A stretch of 64,000 nucleotides of DNA from contig OY829329.1 of the NCBI GenBank assembly GCA_963691655.1, positions 80,098,613-80,162,612 on the forward strand, given 5' to 3'. Shown in pieces: positions 1 to 11,294 of this stretch. The notes under the pieces were generated by a model. That model was not told the DNA's origin, searched no databases, and was given only the letters and a program-made list of their open reading frames with translations. Position 1 is the stretch's first letter, and each line of letters begins with the position of its first letter. A program made the translations under genes and the position numbers. The DNA comes from Toxonevra muliebris. Its lineage: Eukaryota > Arthropoda > Insecta > Diptera > Pallopteridae.

Positions 1-2559
1 TAACGCCTTTAACGTTGATTATTGCTACTGCACCTTTGGCTAATTTCTTTTAATAGATTTTTACTTTAATTGAATATTTTTTTTTTGTAGGTTTTCATTT
101 CATTTGGCTTTGATTTGAAGATAATTGTTGCTGAGAATAGAATAGTTTCATGCACACGTGAAGAGGAAGGAAATTCGTATTAGCAATTAACCTTATTTAC
201 TGCTGAATTTGCTGAGTAGACTGCAGTTGTAATGAAGACAAAGTGGCTACCATTTTCTGTATATTGCTAGTATGCAAGTAGTAGAGGGAAATGTTCATTG
301 TTGGTGTCATAATTCTTTCTTTAGCTGGTTACATGCATATAACTTGTTTTTTTGCAATATTGTATAGAAGATATTCAACGGATATTTTAGAAAAATATAA
401 AAGTACATAGTCCGATCAAAGATTGAGTTCCTCAAAAAGAAAGTCGTATTTTTACTACGTATTATTTTTGTGTATGTTTGATTGTTTGTTTGTGTTCATA
501 CAAAAAAAAAACACATGATGCTGTTAAAAGTTTATCAATTGTGATTATGAAGTAGTAACAAGTAAGCGCATAAATATCGTATTCAACATTCACCATGCGG
601 TATTGCTGTTGTCGTATTTTTTTAAACATATCTTTTATGTTGCTGTTGAGTTTGCAATGTCAGCAGCAAAATCATACTCATTTTTATTATTATTTTTTAT
701 TTTATATATTTTTTTACTACTTCACTACTATTACTTCAATTGAATTTGAGCTCGTTAGCCGTGGCCATTTCTATTTGTTGTTGTGTTTTCTTTTCAATAA
801 TTTTTATTTGTTGCTATTGCTTTTTCTTGTTCATAAAAATGAATCGCACGTTTTCGTTTACCTGTAGCAATGGCAGCAGTTCCCCTCGCTTTTCACCTGC
901 CATAAAAATTAAATATTATTAGTAAAAACAACATGTTTTGTAATAATTTTTTTGTTTTGTTTTGTTTTCTTTGCTAAACAAATGCATTTTTATGTTTGTG
1001 TGAATTTGAGCATGTATATATATGTGTGTGTGTGTGTTTATGTTAAGTAGTGAACTCGTTGAAAAGTATTTTGAAAGAAAGCGCAAGCAAATCTACAAAT
1101 CAATAATACAATACAATTTAGTTGGAAAAAGAAAAACGTGGTTACTAAGATCAAATGCATTTGAAGCAATTGCTGCTGCTGTTGTTGTGTGCAGCAGTAG
1201 CAACCAGCAACAGCAACAAGGTGAGACTGCATGCTGAGATCAATAAGCAATTCATTTATTTTTGTTCTGTTTTGTTTTTAATAAAGCTGTTTATTTGAAT
1301 TTTTATTACAGTTTTTATTAAAAAATGGCTTGTGTACAAAGTCCAGAGGTAGAGAATAATATGTATGACCGTTTCAGCAAAGGGTTCATCAACTTCGGTC
1401 CCACTCGACTAGACATCTTTCAAATTGATCGTTCAGGAACTGGCAAGGAGGAAAACCCAAGGCCGTCAAAAAATGCCCCAATCAAAATAACAATCCCATA
1501 TTATTTCTAAAAACTTTTTTATCTTATATGCTGGCGTCCAGTCACCATCATTTGGAGTACCTTCGCGGCAACCAGAGGTCATACTAACAACTTTCGATTT
1601 CCTTTCCCAAATCACTTATTATCAAAAGGTAAGGGTCCATTCTGGCATAAATGATTCATTCACTGGGCATCCAAATTTCTCGTGAATATGATTAAAATGC
1701 AGAAAATCTGTGATATGTTTTCAAACTCTCAAATATGTTTTCAAACGTGTTAGAATTGTAGTGTCCTGCACTATGGTTATACAGCGGAACCTCAGAAATT
1801 AGGAGCTTCAGAAATAAGAAGCATTCAGAAATTATTTAAAGCATTATAGCTTCTAAAATTAGATTATCTTGTAATTTCCGAAGTAAGTATTGATGTTTAC
1901 GATTAAATGGCGCTAAAAATTATTTATTTTCGTCTAGGTATATTTTAAATTTGTTGTCTCTTAGCTCGAAAAACCCAGTCCAAAGCCAGTCTACTATTCA
2001 AACCAAACTAGCTATAAACTAGCCATGAATATGAATATAATACATAGCAGTTACGCTGTAAAAAGAACTTAAAAGTTTATAAGCGATTCAGATTTTTGGA
2101 AGGGGCCATAGTTCTCCTCTCTCTGAATCCGACTATGGCTATGTAACTAGGCATTCTGTGCTTTGATATTACCTTAAAAAGCTAGGTCTGTCTAAAGAGT
2201 ATAGAATATGATAAAACAACTCAATTTTTGTGTGAATGTTAAGCCCTGGCTCGGCATAAGTGGAGAATAGCTAATAAGCCGTTTTGATCTGTCGATATTA
2301 TAAGATCTTCATCTATAAAATATGTTTTAGCGTTTATTAGGACAGCACAGTGTTTTCTCCTAATTGGGGTTTGGTACAAAAGATCTCTTACGCCATAATG
2401 CCTGATTATTGGATCTTCTAAACAAGATAGATCAGATAATTATAAGATTGATTTAGACAAGAAGAATAGATAGATAAATAAAGGAGCTGGGCATGAATTT
2501 CTCAAATTATTGCGGCCAATTAGGGCCTGATGTGATATCCCCCGAGGAAAGTTGCGTTA
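1..2559. other. Non-coding AT-rich stretch
   Basis: Apart from the weak exon candidate at 862-934, only low-complexity reading frames (TTT/TTG/GCT runs) appear. A slightly richer block at 1325-1660 could be old transposon sequence but shows no recognisable motif. Confidence 0.5.
862..934 (-). other. Candidate first coding exon of a gene running out of the window to the left
   Basis: Two options share this spot. ATG at 934 (context AAAACATG) reads MLFLLIIFNFYG, signal-peptide-like, to a donor GTGAAA after 897. ATG at 903 reads 14 codons, MAGEKRGELLPLLQ, to a donor CAG/GTAAAC after 862. No downstream exon is seen in 1-860. Confidence 0.2.
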
Positions 2560-3060
2560 TAGTTCTCTTATGAGTTCATTTCTTATTGGAAAATTAATTT
2601 TCACTTTAGGAGAACTAACCTCTACGCCATGCGATTGTAGGATGGAATTTTTTAAGTAAGGAAGTTAAGCCACCGAAGTGGTCTGACCGTACAAACAATG
2701 CCTTAATAGATTTAGCAGTTGTTTTGCCCTGATGACTTGGATTGCCTGTTACCAGAAGTTTCACTAACGTATTATTATCCAACCAAGTTTCTCAGATATA
2801 GCTTAATGGAAACTCCGCTGTACCTTTTCAAGGTAGTTCCTTTGTTATTTCGTTGTCTGTATGACCATGCTGGTACTCAAATGAAATAAACTCTGAGAGG
2901 CTAGGTTGATTAGACGGTGTAAAAGACCACAAACTACGAGTATTCAGAAGGTAATTTCATAAGCGGCAAGTGCAAGAAGCTCCGCTTTGCTGTCATGTTT
3001 TAGTTTGCCACAAATTTGTTTTCATATTCCCTAAAGTAGAGTTCAATTGCATACACTTCA
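2560..3060 (-). mobile_element. Possible degraded LINE RNase H fragment
   Basis: Minus-strand reading gives DSKAELLALAAYEIT near 2950-3000, then after frame changes a segment with HGHTDN near 2850, resembling the SDSxAA...GH(T/S)D motifs of non-LTR RNase H domains. Heavily broken; low confidence. Confidence 0.3.
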
Positions 3061-5084
3061 AATTGTAAAACTGAACTCCCAGTCCTCATATCATAGTTTA
3101 TCCCTATAAATCAATTACCAATAATTTCGTTTCTGGATTCAGAGATTACGGAATGGGGGTTCTAGGTTTCTTGTTTCATCAATTTTTTTTTTTCGGAACA
3201 ATGAGAAAAGGGAGGTAGGGAAGGAGGTATAGTATAGCTACAACTATTTATGTTCGATATTAATTATTGAACAAGACGAATTTTCTAGAAATAGCCCATC
3301 CAAACCATAATCTACACTTGTTGAAAGGATTTGGTTGTTGTTAAAGAAAGTCATTATAAAATAAGCAAACCGGTTTAAAAATGTGACCCGTGATTAGTTA
3401 GAAAAATTAGATGTAGCGGTAGAAGGAATTAGATCTAAGGGAAGGAGAGTGGTAGATATATATCGTGCCTACCTCTTTTACTGGGGAAGCACAATATCTG
3501 TTATATATTTAGAGTGAGTTCACGAGATTAAAGAATTGGAAAAACTTACGTTAGACTCAATTCTGTAGATTTCGGTTAGGTTGTCTAGGAAAGGTTTATG
3601 AAGTGTGCTAAATGTTGTCTTGGCAAGAGTCTGGAAAGGTAAAGAAGGTTCTGGCCTCGTATTTTTCTATTCTCCAGTAAGTCAAATACCTGATTATTTT
3701 GCGATAGTATTTAAATAGAAAGTCTTTTCCATATGTTGCCTGCAACAGCGCGCAAGTGGCAATATTTAGGCGTTTTGAGAAAATCCTGCAGTTTGAAGAA
3801 GGATGGGGGGCTGAACATAGCAAATTGAGGGAAAATGCCGAGATACAGTTTCAATAACCCCTTCCCCCTTGAACCCGCCACTGACCATGATTATGTATAG
3901 AAAAGCATATTTAAAATTTTTATCTATAGCTAGGCATGTATTTTTTAAATTTATAATTTTATTCCATGCAGGCGTTAATTACAACTAGTAAACAAACAAA
4001 CAAAAGAAACACACCTGAAACAAATTTTTCTAATGCATTGCAATTGTTTTTGTCTTTGTGCAATTTACTTTTTATGGGCATACAAAACTAACATACACAT
4101 TTCAATAATCGCACACTCTATAATGAAACCACATTGAATTAAGTTGCATTAGTGTTGCAACAGCTGCAACATATTTTTGCATGTAAACGACGAACGTCAC
4201 AATGGCACATGGACTTGCTACGGATGCTCGCATGAGTATTCCATAGCGTAATTACAAGAAAAATCTTTTAGCCAAAGTAATTATGAATAATTAAGTAAAT
4301 GCGACGACAAATACATTATTAAAACATTTTCTTCTTCTTTTTTTTTACGCGTTACTTTTCACTTAAACAAAAAAATATATCACCCATTTTACATTTGCAA
4401 CTTTTATGCAGACTTTGCAATTTTAACGAATTTTGTTTTGAAAAATGGAATTGAGGTACGTAGCTCCAAAAAATTTTTTTTTAGAATATAATCCCCAATT
4501 AGGTTTTAAAAAATATTAGTGAATGTTATGAGTCGTGGTACATTTCAAAATAAAGAAATATAGAAAGTTTTTAGATCAGAAATCTGTGTACCGCCGGATT
4601 AGCCTGCGAAGAGAACCAGAAACACTATAGATTGGAATCTGTGAGGAACCCGTAGAAAAGGATGATCTGAGCATACATGAAGATGAAGATAAATTACATT
4701 GGAATCAGTTTCTGGGATCCTAGCTTTTTGTTGGAACAACGGGAGAATATTAAATTATGTGCATATTGTAAGAGTCTGACTAATATTTTGAGTTTATTTC
4801 CCAGTTGCTAATAGTATGTAGCGAAACAGGGCGCTGAACCGATAAACCTAATGTTGGAACGAGGTTTAGCTTAATCCCCAGCTATCTCAAGCACCTTTAC
4901 ATCTCTTGTTTTCAATCTGAAAAACAGTAGTGCATATGACTATGAGAATAGAGAATTTGGTTTTCTTCACATTGGGAAGGGAAGTCGGGCTTGTTGGTCA
5001 ATACCAACTCTTTTAACTGGCGAACCTGTTAGCTAAAATTTTCGCAGAGTATTTTTCCCAGCGAGCTAGCAATAAATTACTCCC
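3061..5084. other. Non-coding stretch
   Basis: No gene, RNA or complete repeat recognised. The part after 4500 may belong to the upstream region of the LINE relic at 5085. Confidence 0.4.
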
Positions 5085-6440
5085 CATTGTCGACCCTGTA
5101 TTCTTGCAAATCTAGACATAAATAAAAGTTCCGGCCCCGATGGCATTAGACCCTGTGTATTGAGGGCGTGCGCGTCAACGATGGCGCGACCGTTACGCAA
5201 TATTTTAAATATTTCATACACTAGTGGTGTGTTCCCGTCTTGTTGGAAAGTTTCTAACATTCAACCCGTTCTTAATTCCTACGAATTACCGCCCCAATGC
5301 AATTTGTTTGACGTTATCCAAGGTCATAGAAAGCATAGTAAATATTCACTTGGTTGAATATCTAGAGCAAAATGAGTTGGTAATTATTGCCAATACGGTT
5401 TCCGTCGAAATCGTCATGGCTTAAGTGAGAGCAAACCGGTTCTTCTTCATCTTTATTTAGGGCTTAGTTCTATTATTTGCAATGAAAAAAATGTTTTTAC
5501 ATGATTTATTATTTTCATTTCAAAGTAAATATTATTCGGATCGGAATTCAGACGTCCAACATTCATGACATCTTCTTGGTGGTCTTTTTGGAGGCCGTGC
5601 TGTTTTAAGATGGCTTATCATAACAAGCTTTGACAGCCGGCCGATATTCATTCGCTTTACATGCTGGTTCCATTCTTTTCGCCTTCTGCGACTCCACCTA
5701 ACCCCGGTTAGTTGCACTGCAATATTTCCAAGGCGTTTGATCAATTAAGGCATAAAGCACTGGTTCGAAACTGATTGTGAATGGCGTCGGTCACTTTCTA
5801 AATGGCCTCTCCATCAGTGTTATCATAGATGGTTTTACTTCGGAGACTCGTGCTATTAATGCTGGAGTTCCGCAGGGTTCGGTTCTCTCAACAACCCTTT
5901 TCCTTGTCTTTATTAACGATCTTTTGTCATTGACTAGGAGTCCCATACACTTCTTTGCAGATGACATTCTTACACCTGTATAAAACGTCCTAACTCTTTG
6001 GAGACTGAGAAAAAAGACACGCTATGACTGATTCACTCAATAATGATCTCCAATCAATCTCCGAGTGGAGTAAAGCCCAATTTTGCTTGTTATCTCACAA
6101 ACGAGTTTCCCAACCTCCTGTTGACTCCCTTATTGTGGGTGAGTGTTTCTTGATGTTCTGAGCATGTCGATCCAGTGGCGTTTATTGGAATAATCATATT
6201 TTTGACGTAGAAAGAAGCAACCAAGATCCTCGGTTTTCTCTCCAACTGATTGACTTTTAGTGATATTACAAGGCATAGCTAATTTTATAATGAACGAAAG
6301 AGATGGAGAAGTTTGAGCCCTAAAATAGCTTCCAAAATTACAGATGAGAGTGGAACGACTACAACCTATGGCACGTTGCGATATTTAAGCTTCTTCAACA
6401 TAATGTTAGCTTTCTTTTCCTGTTTATTATATACCGAACT
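5085..6440 (+). pseudogene. Non-LTR retrotransposon (LINE) reverse transcriptase relic
   Basis: Plus-strand fragments in several frames spell the RT order: SSGPDGIRPCVLR at about 5130-5165, TNYRPNAIC with TLSKVIESI at about 5280-5340, ISKAFDQLRHKALV at about 5722-5770, AGVPQGSVL at about 5860-5890, and FFADD at about 5954 in place of the usual FADD box. After this KTQFCLLSHKR-like sequence decays by 6440. At least three frameshifts, stop codons and an internal insertion (5440-5709) make it non-functional. Clade is probably Jockey- or CR1-like, not decided. Confidence 0.75.
5440..5709 (-). mobile_element. 3' end of a second LINE inserted in the first
   Basis: On the minus strand this encodes a short Arg/Lys-rich C-terminus (RRRRKEWNQHVKRM, then RPPKRPPRRCHECW) ending at a stop near 5532. 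A 3' tail follows with AATAAAGATGAAGAAGAA. It interrupts the plus-strand RT reading between TLSKVIESI and ISKAFDQ. This resembles the C-terminal tails of insect LINE ORF2 proteins. Clear target duplications were not found. Confidence 0.5.
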
Positions 6441-9021
6441 TGCTGAATAAAATCTTACGAATGTCTACTATTTACTGGAAGTTGGTAGTTCTACATATAC
6501 AAATATTGATTTATTTTTTTATGTTAAAACATAAAAAAAAAAAACTGTGCAATCAATTCTTATTAACAAAATCAGCAAATATAATTTAACCGTTGTTAAC
6601 GTAGCACTCGTCCTTCAGAGAGCAGAACAGACTCGGAAACAATCTCGCTAACTTGTATGTATTCAACACCACCGGTATCTCTCCAAGCAGAAACATAGCT
6701 ATGCATAGAAAGGGGAGGAAAGGCCACTAGTAGTATAGCTTGGCATACACACTGATGGAATTCGGATTCGCAACCCCCAAAAACATAGAAGCTACAGCAG
6801 CAGCACAAAATTGGTAACCATAGTAATTTTTCAAATAGAAGGCAAACAAGGGAGAACAAATATTTATTTTCATTGATAAAAATGAGAAGAGAGTAAAGAA
6901 AAAATTGAAATGTATGCCAGCATAAAGATGATGATGGAAAGAGAGAATTGGGACGCATATAACTTACCTTTAAGTGAAATATTCGATTATTATTTGTAAG
7001 CATAAATCAATGAAACAGGATTTAACTTTTTTGTTGCTTAAAATGAAAACTTTTACTTAATTTTGTTGCTTTTTTTTTTTTTTTGTTGACGTTTTGTTTT
7101 TATTTTAGTAATTTAAAATGGTATTTACGCGCGGACGGACAATTTCTCAAGATTTTTTTCTTGTTTCATTTGTTAAAGTGCGTCTTTGTTGTTATTGGAT
7201 ATATTTCTGATGAAAGTAGCAATCAGAAGAAATTCCTTTCACTCAGGCACAAAAAACCACGACGACGACAGCAACAGTAAAAACGACGTTAACGAAACAA
7301 CAAAACGGAGCAGCAACAAGACTTAACTTTTTTTCTTAAATTGAGGACACGCACATTTTTCTGCTTATAAACAAGTAACATTTAGTAAACTTTTATTATT
7401 TATTTTTATTAATCACACTTTAATTATTGCAAGAATTTTTGCGGGAAAATATTTTTGCAGTTTAATTAAGAGACTAAAGCAGCACAAAAAAATACTTGGT
7501 GACACTGGCAATGACATCTTTTTCAACACATTTGCGTGCATGTGCGTGTGTGTGTCTCGTGTATCGTTTACATGTTTTTGCTACCAGCAACAAATAATAC
7601 TAACGCTTTTTGCAAAGTTTCTCTGCTACTACGGATGTTGGTGTTAGTTGTCTACTAGCTGTTAGTTTTTGTTGTACAGATAATAGATGCCGCAGAAGAG
7701 GAAGAATCAGCAGACACAGCGAAAATTGGCATGCAGAAAGGAAAACCACTTTTTGTTGTTGTTGTACAGGATAAAATATGTTGGCAGAAAGAAGAAAATA
7801 TGTTGCAGGTGCACAAAACCAAGTTAAATTTTCTTTTTCACTATTCTCGCCTTTCTTTTCCTCTTAATTTTTATCTTATCTTTGTTTTACTTTGCACTTT
7901 ATTTGAATTTTTCACAGATAAGCTACCATTTTTTTTCTTTTTTGCACTAATATTCTGTTTGCACTTTTTTGTTGGAGACACTTTTGCTTGGTTCGTTTCT
8001 TTTTTCAGATGCTAATTAGGTTTTGCGTCAAGTATTTAATTTAATTTATGTATGCATTTATATTTTTTTAAGCAATTAAAAAAAAGGAATAGCGGAAATT
8101 TGTTTGCAATAAATTTTTGTTAAAAGAATGAGCATAAAAAGTGTAAAAAAAATAAGCCAATCTTGTGTGAAAAGAAAAATGGCCAATTGAAACCACCAAC
8201 ACAAATGCAGGCACAGAGAATCAAAGCCAAACACAGAAAACTAATCTGAAAAAAACCAAGAACGTTTCAAATCTGACAGCAGTAGCGACAAGCGCAACGC
8301 CAACAGCGCAGCTTCATGTATTCTACTCTCTGCTCTTCTCGTAAATGAGTGCTTTTCCTTTTCTCACGTTTACGCTTTGCAGGTTGTTTCGCATGAAAAT
8401 TCTTTTTACTGCATGCTTTTCCTCCACAGATTAATCAAATAAATTTCACAATTTTTATACAATTTGCACTTGGAATTTATAGTTCACATTTCTGGTTACA
8501 CTTATCCCTTAGTTTTGCTATGATTTTAATTTAATAAGTCCTTTATTTTCTATATTTGCATTTGCACAACTTTTTCATTTTTTTGCAAAAATTATCTACC
8601 GAATGCATATAACTTTCCCCAACGACAAATAAAAAACGACTAGCTGCCACAGTTTTGACAAGAGTGACAGTAGCTTTTCGGCTTGCTAGTTTTTGACATT
8701 TCTTTTTCATCATTTTGTGTTCTATTACAATTACAGGACGTAGCAGGTGAGAAGGAAAATCTCTTACAATAAATTGATGGAGAACTTTGCTAATTCAGCG
8801 GAATTATGTTTTAGCTTATATTCAGCTCATTTTATTTACTGATGTTTTGTATATGCTAGGACAATTAATTTAACTAAAATTTCAATGGTTTGCTATAAAA
8901 TTGAAAAAACTTCGATTTTGAAAAAGAATTTGTGGATGTCACAAATATCTTGCAGCATCATTAGGCGTTTTTCTTTATTAGCTTTGAGCAGAGCACAAGT
9001 TGTCAAAAAACGTAATCGTGT
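6441..9021. other. Non-coding stretch
   Basis: Homopolymer runs, a short (GT)n near 7540-7556 and leader-like CAACAA/GACGAC patches near 7250-7320 and 8210-8310. No supported gene. Confidence 0.4.
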
Positions 9022-9029
9022 ATCTTTTT

Positions 9030-9296
9030 CAGTGTGGCCAACTCAGCGCTTTTCCCGCTCATTTTAGTGCTTTTTGAAAATTAAAACGCGGAAAAAAGTG
9101 ACTTAGCGCTTAGCGCGTTTTTTCAATTTAAAGTATTTTCGAAAAATCTAAAAAAATTTCATTGACTAGAAGTATCAGATGTGTGCCTGTATTAGTGAAA
9201 AAGTTTATAAAGAAAAAAATTTAATGCTTTTTTAAGAAAATACGCGTTTTATTCTTCATTTTAGCGGATTTTGAAAAACAAAAGTTGGCCAGACTG
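9030..9296. mobile_element. hAT-type MITE with perfect 8-bp target duplications
   Basis: The ends are CAGTGTGGCCAACT on the left and the inverse of CAGTCTGGCCAACTTT on the right. The element is flanked by ATCTTTTT at 9022-9029 and again at 9297-9304. The 8-bp duplication and CAGTG-type ends fit hAT. The interior is 267 bp without coding potential. Confidence 0.85.
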
Positions 9297-9333
9297 ATCT
9301 TTTTAGCTCTGAGCACTCAGAGCCAACTTAATT

Positions 9334-9420
9334 GTCAGTGTGGCCAGGAAAAAGTTAATTAGCGGTCAGCGGGTTTTTCAACGCGTTTTTTAAATTTAAA
9401 AGACACTAATGCTCCGCTAT
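9334..9420. mobile_element. Truncated relative of the neighbouring hAT-type MITE
   Basis: CAGTGTGGCCAGG followed by AGCGG/ACGCGTTTTTT motifs shared with the left part of the element at 9030. No matching right end is visible. Confidence 0.45.
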
Positions 9421-9667
9421 ATAATCCATTCCTGAATAATCCTAACAATATTTTTTATCGAAACAATGAGCAATGAGCTTATTTAAAACCAAAATTCATA
9501 ACCGTAAGTCAGGCAATTGAAAAAATTCTTTACTTCATATAAAAAATGGATTAAAACACTAAAATTCATTTTGTGAAAACTACATAAACGTGAAACATGA
9601 CGTATATAAACAGCACTATCGTTTATAATGCTTCTCTTAAATACTTTTCCACCATTTTTGGAGCAGA

Positions 9668-10140
9668 CGACCATAACGCAATAAATGTATAAAACAGAAT
9701 ATAATAAATAAGAAAAACAATGTTTTTGGAATATTTTTCTTATGTATTTGAAACTTATTTGCATTTTGTTGATAAAAATTATACTTTTGTTCAAAGATGT
9801 TATTTTTTGAAAGTCGTAGAACTGAAAATATATTTACACCGACAAAATTCTGAGCATGTAAAACTTAATATTTCCAAATTACTGTATTTTTTCACTAATT
9901 ACTGTCGCACTAAGGGTCAAAATTACTGAAGGCTAAAATAATAATGTTGGTTCTTGCCTAAATGTAGGCAACGAAGACTATGTCGAAATCTAAGCCTTTT
10001 TTCACAGTGAAGGCTAAAATAACAAGGCGCACGAAAAGTTCAAGGTCATTTTTTTTTTTTTTAATTTTAAATTTAGATATCATCCCTGTTGAAAATTTAC
10101 GGTTAATATTAAAACTTACAACGCCATCTATACGTGTAAC
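9668..10140. repeat. Dispersed repeat, copy A
   Basis: About 450 bp matches 21796-22222 in the same orientation, with shared blocks such as TGTTTTTGGAATATTTTTCT, GACAAAATTCTGAGCAT, AAGGCTAAAATAATAATG and AACGCCATCTAT. No coding potential, class unknown. Confidence 0.75.
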
Positions 10141-10559
10141 ATCACTTGTCCGGAACACACTTTTATTTTTTGCTTGAACCACAACCGGAACACGAACCCA
10201 ATTTCTCCGGTTTGCAACCCTACTAAAATCTCAATGGTGCAAAAAAAAAGGAATAAAAGAAGGTGGAACAAATACTTTCCACATGATAAACAAAAAACCG
10301 AAAAGCTATATAAAATCATACATTTTTAGAACTACACAACTAAAAAAGCTATTGAACTTCTTATTAGAGTAAGTGAGATGCATGTTATGAAAACATACAT
10401 TTTCTTATTTTAAAAGCCTCGTAAAAGCCGACTTGATGAACTGCGATAGCATGAATGCTTTTTTCTAGTACATATACCAGCTATTGAAAAACAGGGTAAT
10501 ACAAATAAGAAATTTGAAACAAAAGTAGTAATTTTGTAAATACATGTCGCCCAAATTTT

Positions 10560-11070
10560 CAGCTACCAGTTCTTAGGCAAGCCCGGGTTTTGGGTTTATA
10601 TGGACGTACCATCACTGCGAGTACGAGTATGTAAAGTAAAAACGCCGAGATACCCTGTAGTCAATTGCAACACGAGCTGTTAAGGAGCATTACAAAGAGG
10701 TGACTGGGAGGCGAACATCTTTTCCCGAATCGCACGAATGAGGCACGAAAATTCTTCAATAAAAAGACGCTCGATTAATGGTTTGAAACCCGGGGCGCGC
10801 CGCTTGGCCATCTTTTTTCTACAAGAAGTGTCCAGTATCCGTGGACAACGTGTATCGAAGAAACGTTTCGACTAGGAAGATATTCTATACGAATCACGCA
10901 AAAGAGAATGACCCAACTTCCATAGGAAATACTAAATACATGGAACCTGACTCCACTTGGCCTTACTAACTAAAGGTGGCTCGCGCATATTAGAGGCGCC
11001 TGGAGAAGCTTGATAGAGGTAGCCAAGATCGATAATCGGTTGTGGTGCCAACGAAGTAGATAAGTACATA
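10560..11070 (+). mobile_element. Possible LINE 3' fragment
   Basis: This block is clearly richer in GC than its surroundings. One plus-strand frame gives GAWRSLIEVAKIDNRLWCQ, like the C-terminal end of insect LINE ORF2, followed by a GATAAGTACATATGTAAGTA tail. No RT motifs are seen. Confidence 0.3.
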
Positions 11071-11294
11071 TGTAAGTACTCGAACTAGTATTCAGTTTTC
11101 ATTATTCCAAATAAAAATAAAAAAAAAACAAATGAATTATGTATAATAATGTACAAATATATACAATGGAAGTATTTCAAATACCACTAATTTCTCTTCT
11201 TTGTCTTTTTCTTACTTCTTAGGGTATGAAATATAATATCACCACTAATATTCTATGATAAATTCATCTAGTCAAGCATTAAAAATACAGATAT

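Noticed and set aside
595..922. Plus-strand frames with long Phe/Leu/Tyr runs as a membrane protein
   Set aside because: Pure low-complexity TTT/TTA/TTG sequence without splice or start context.
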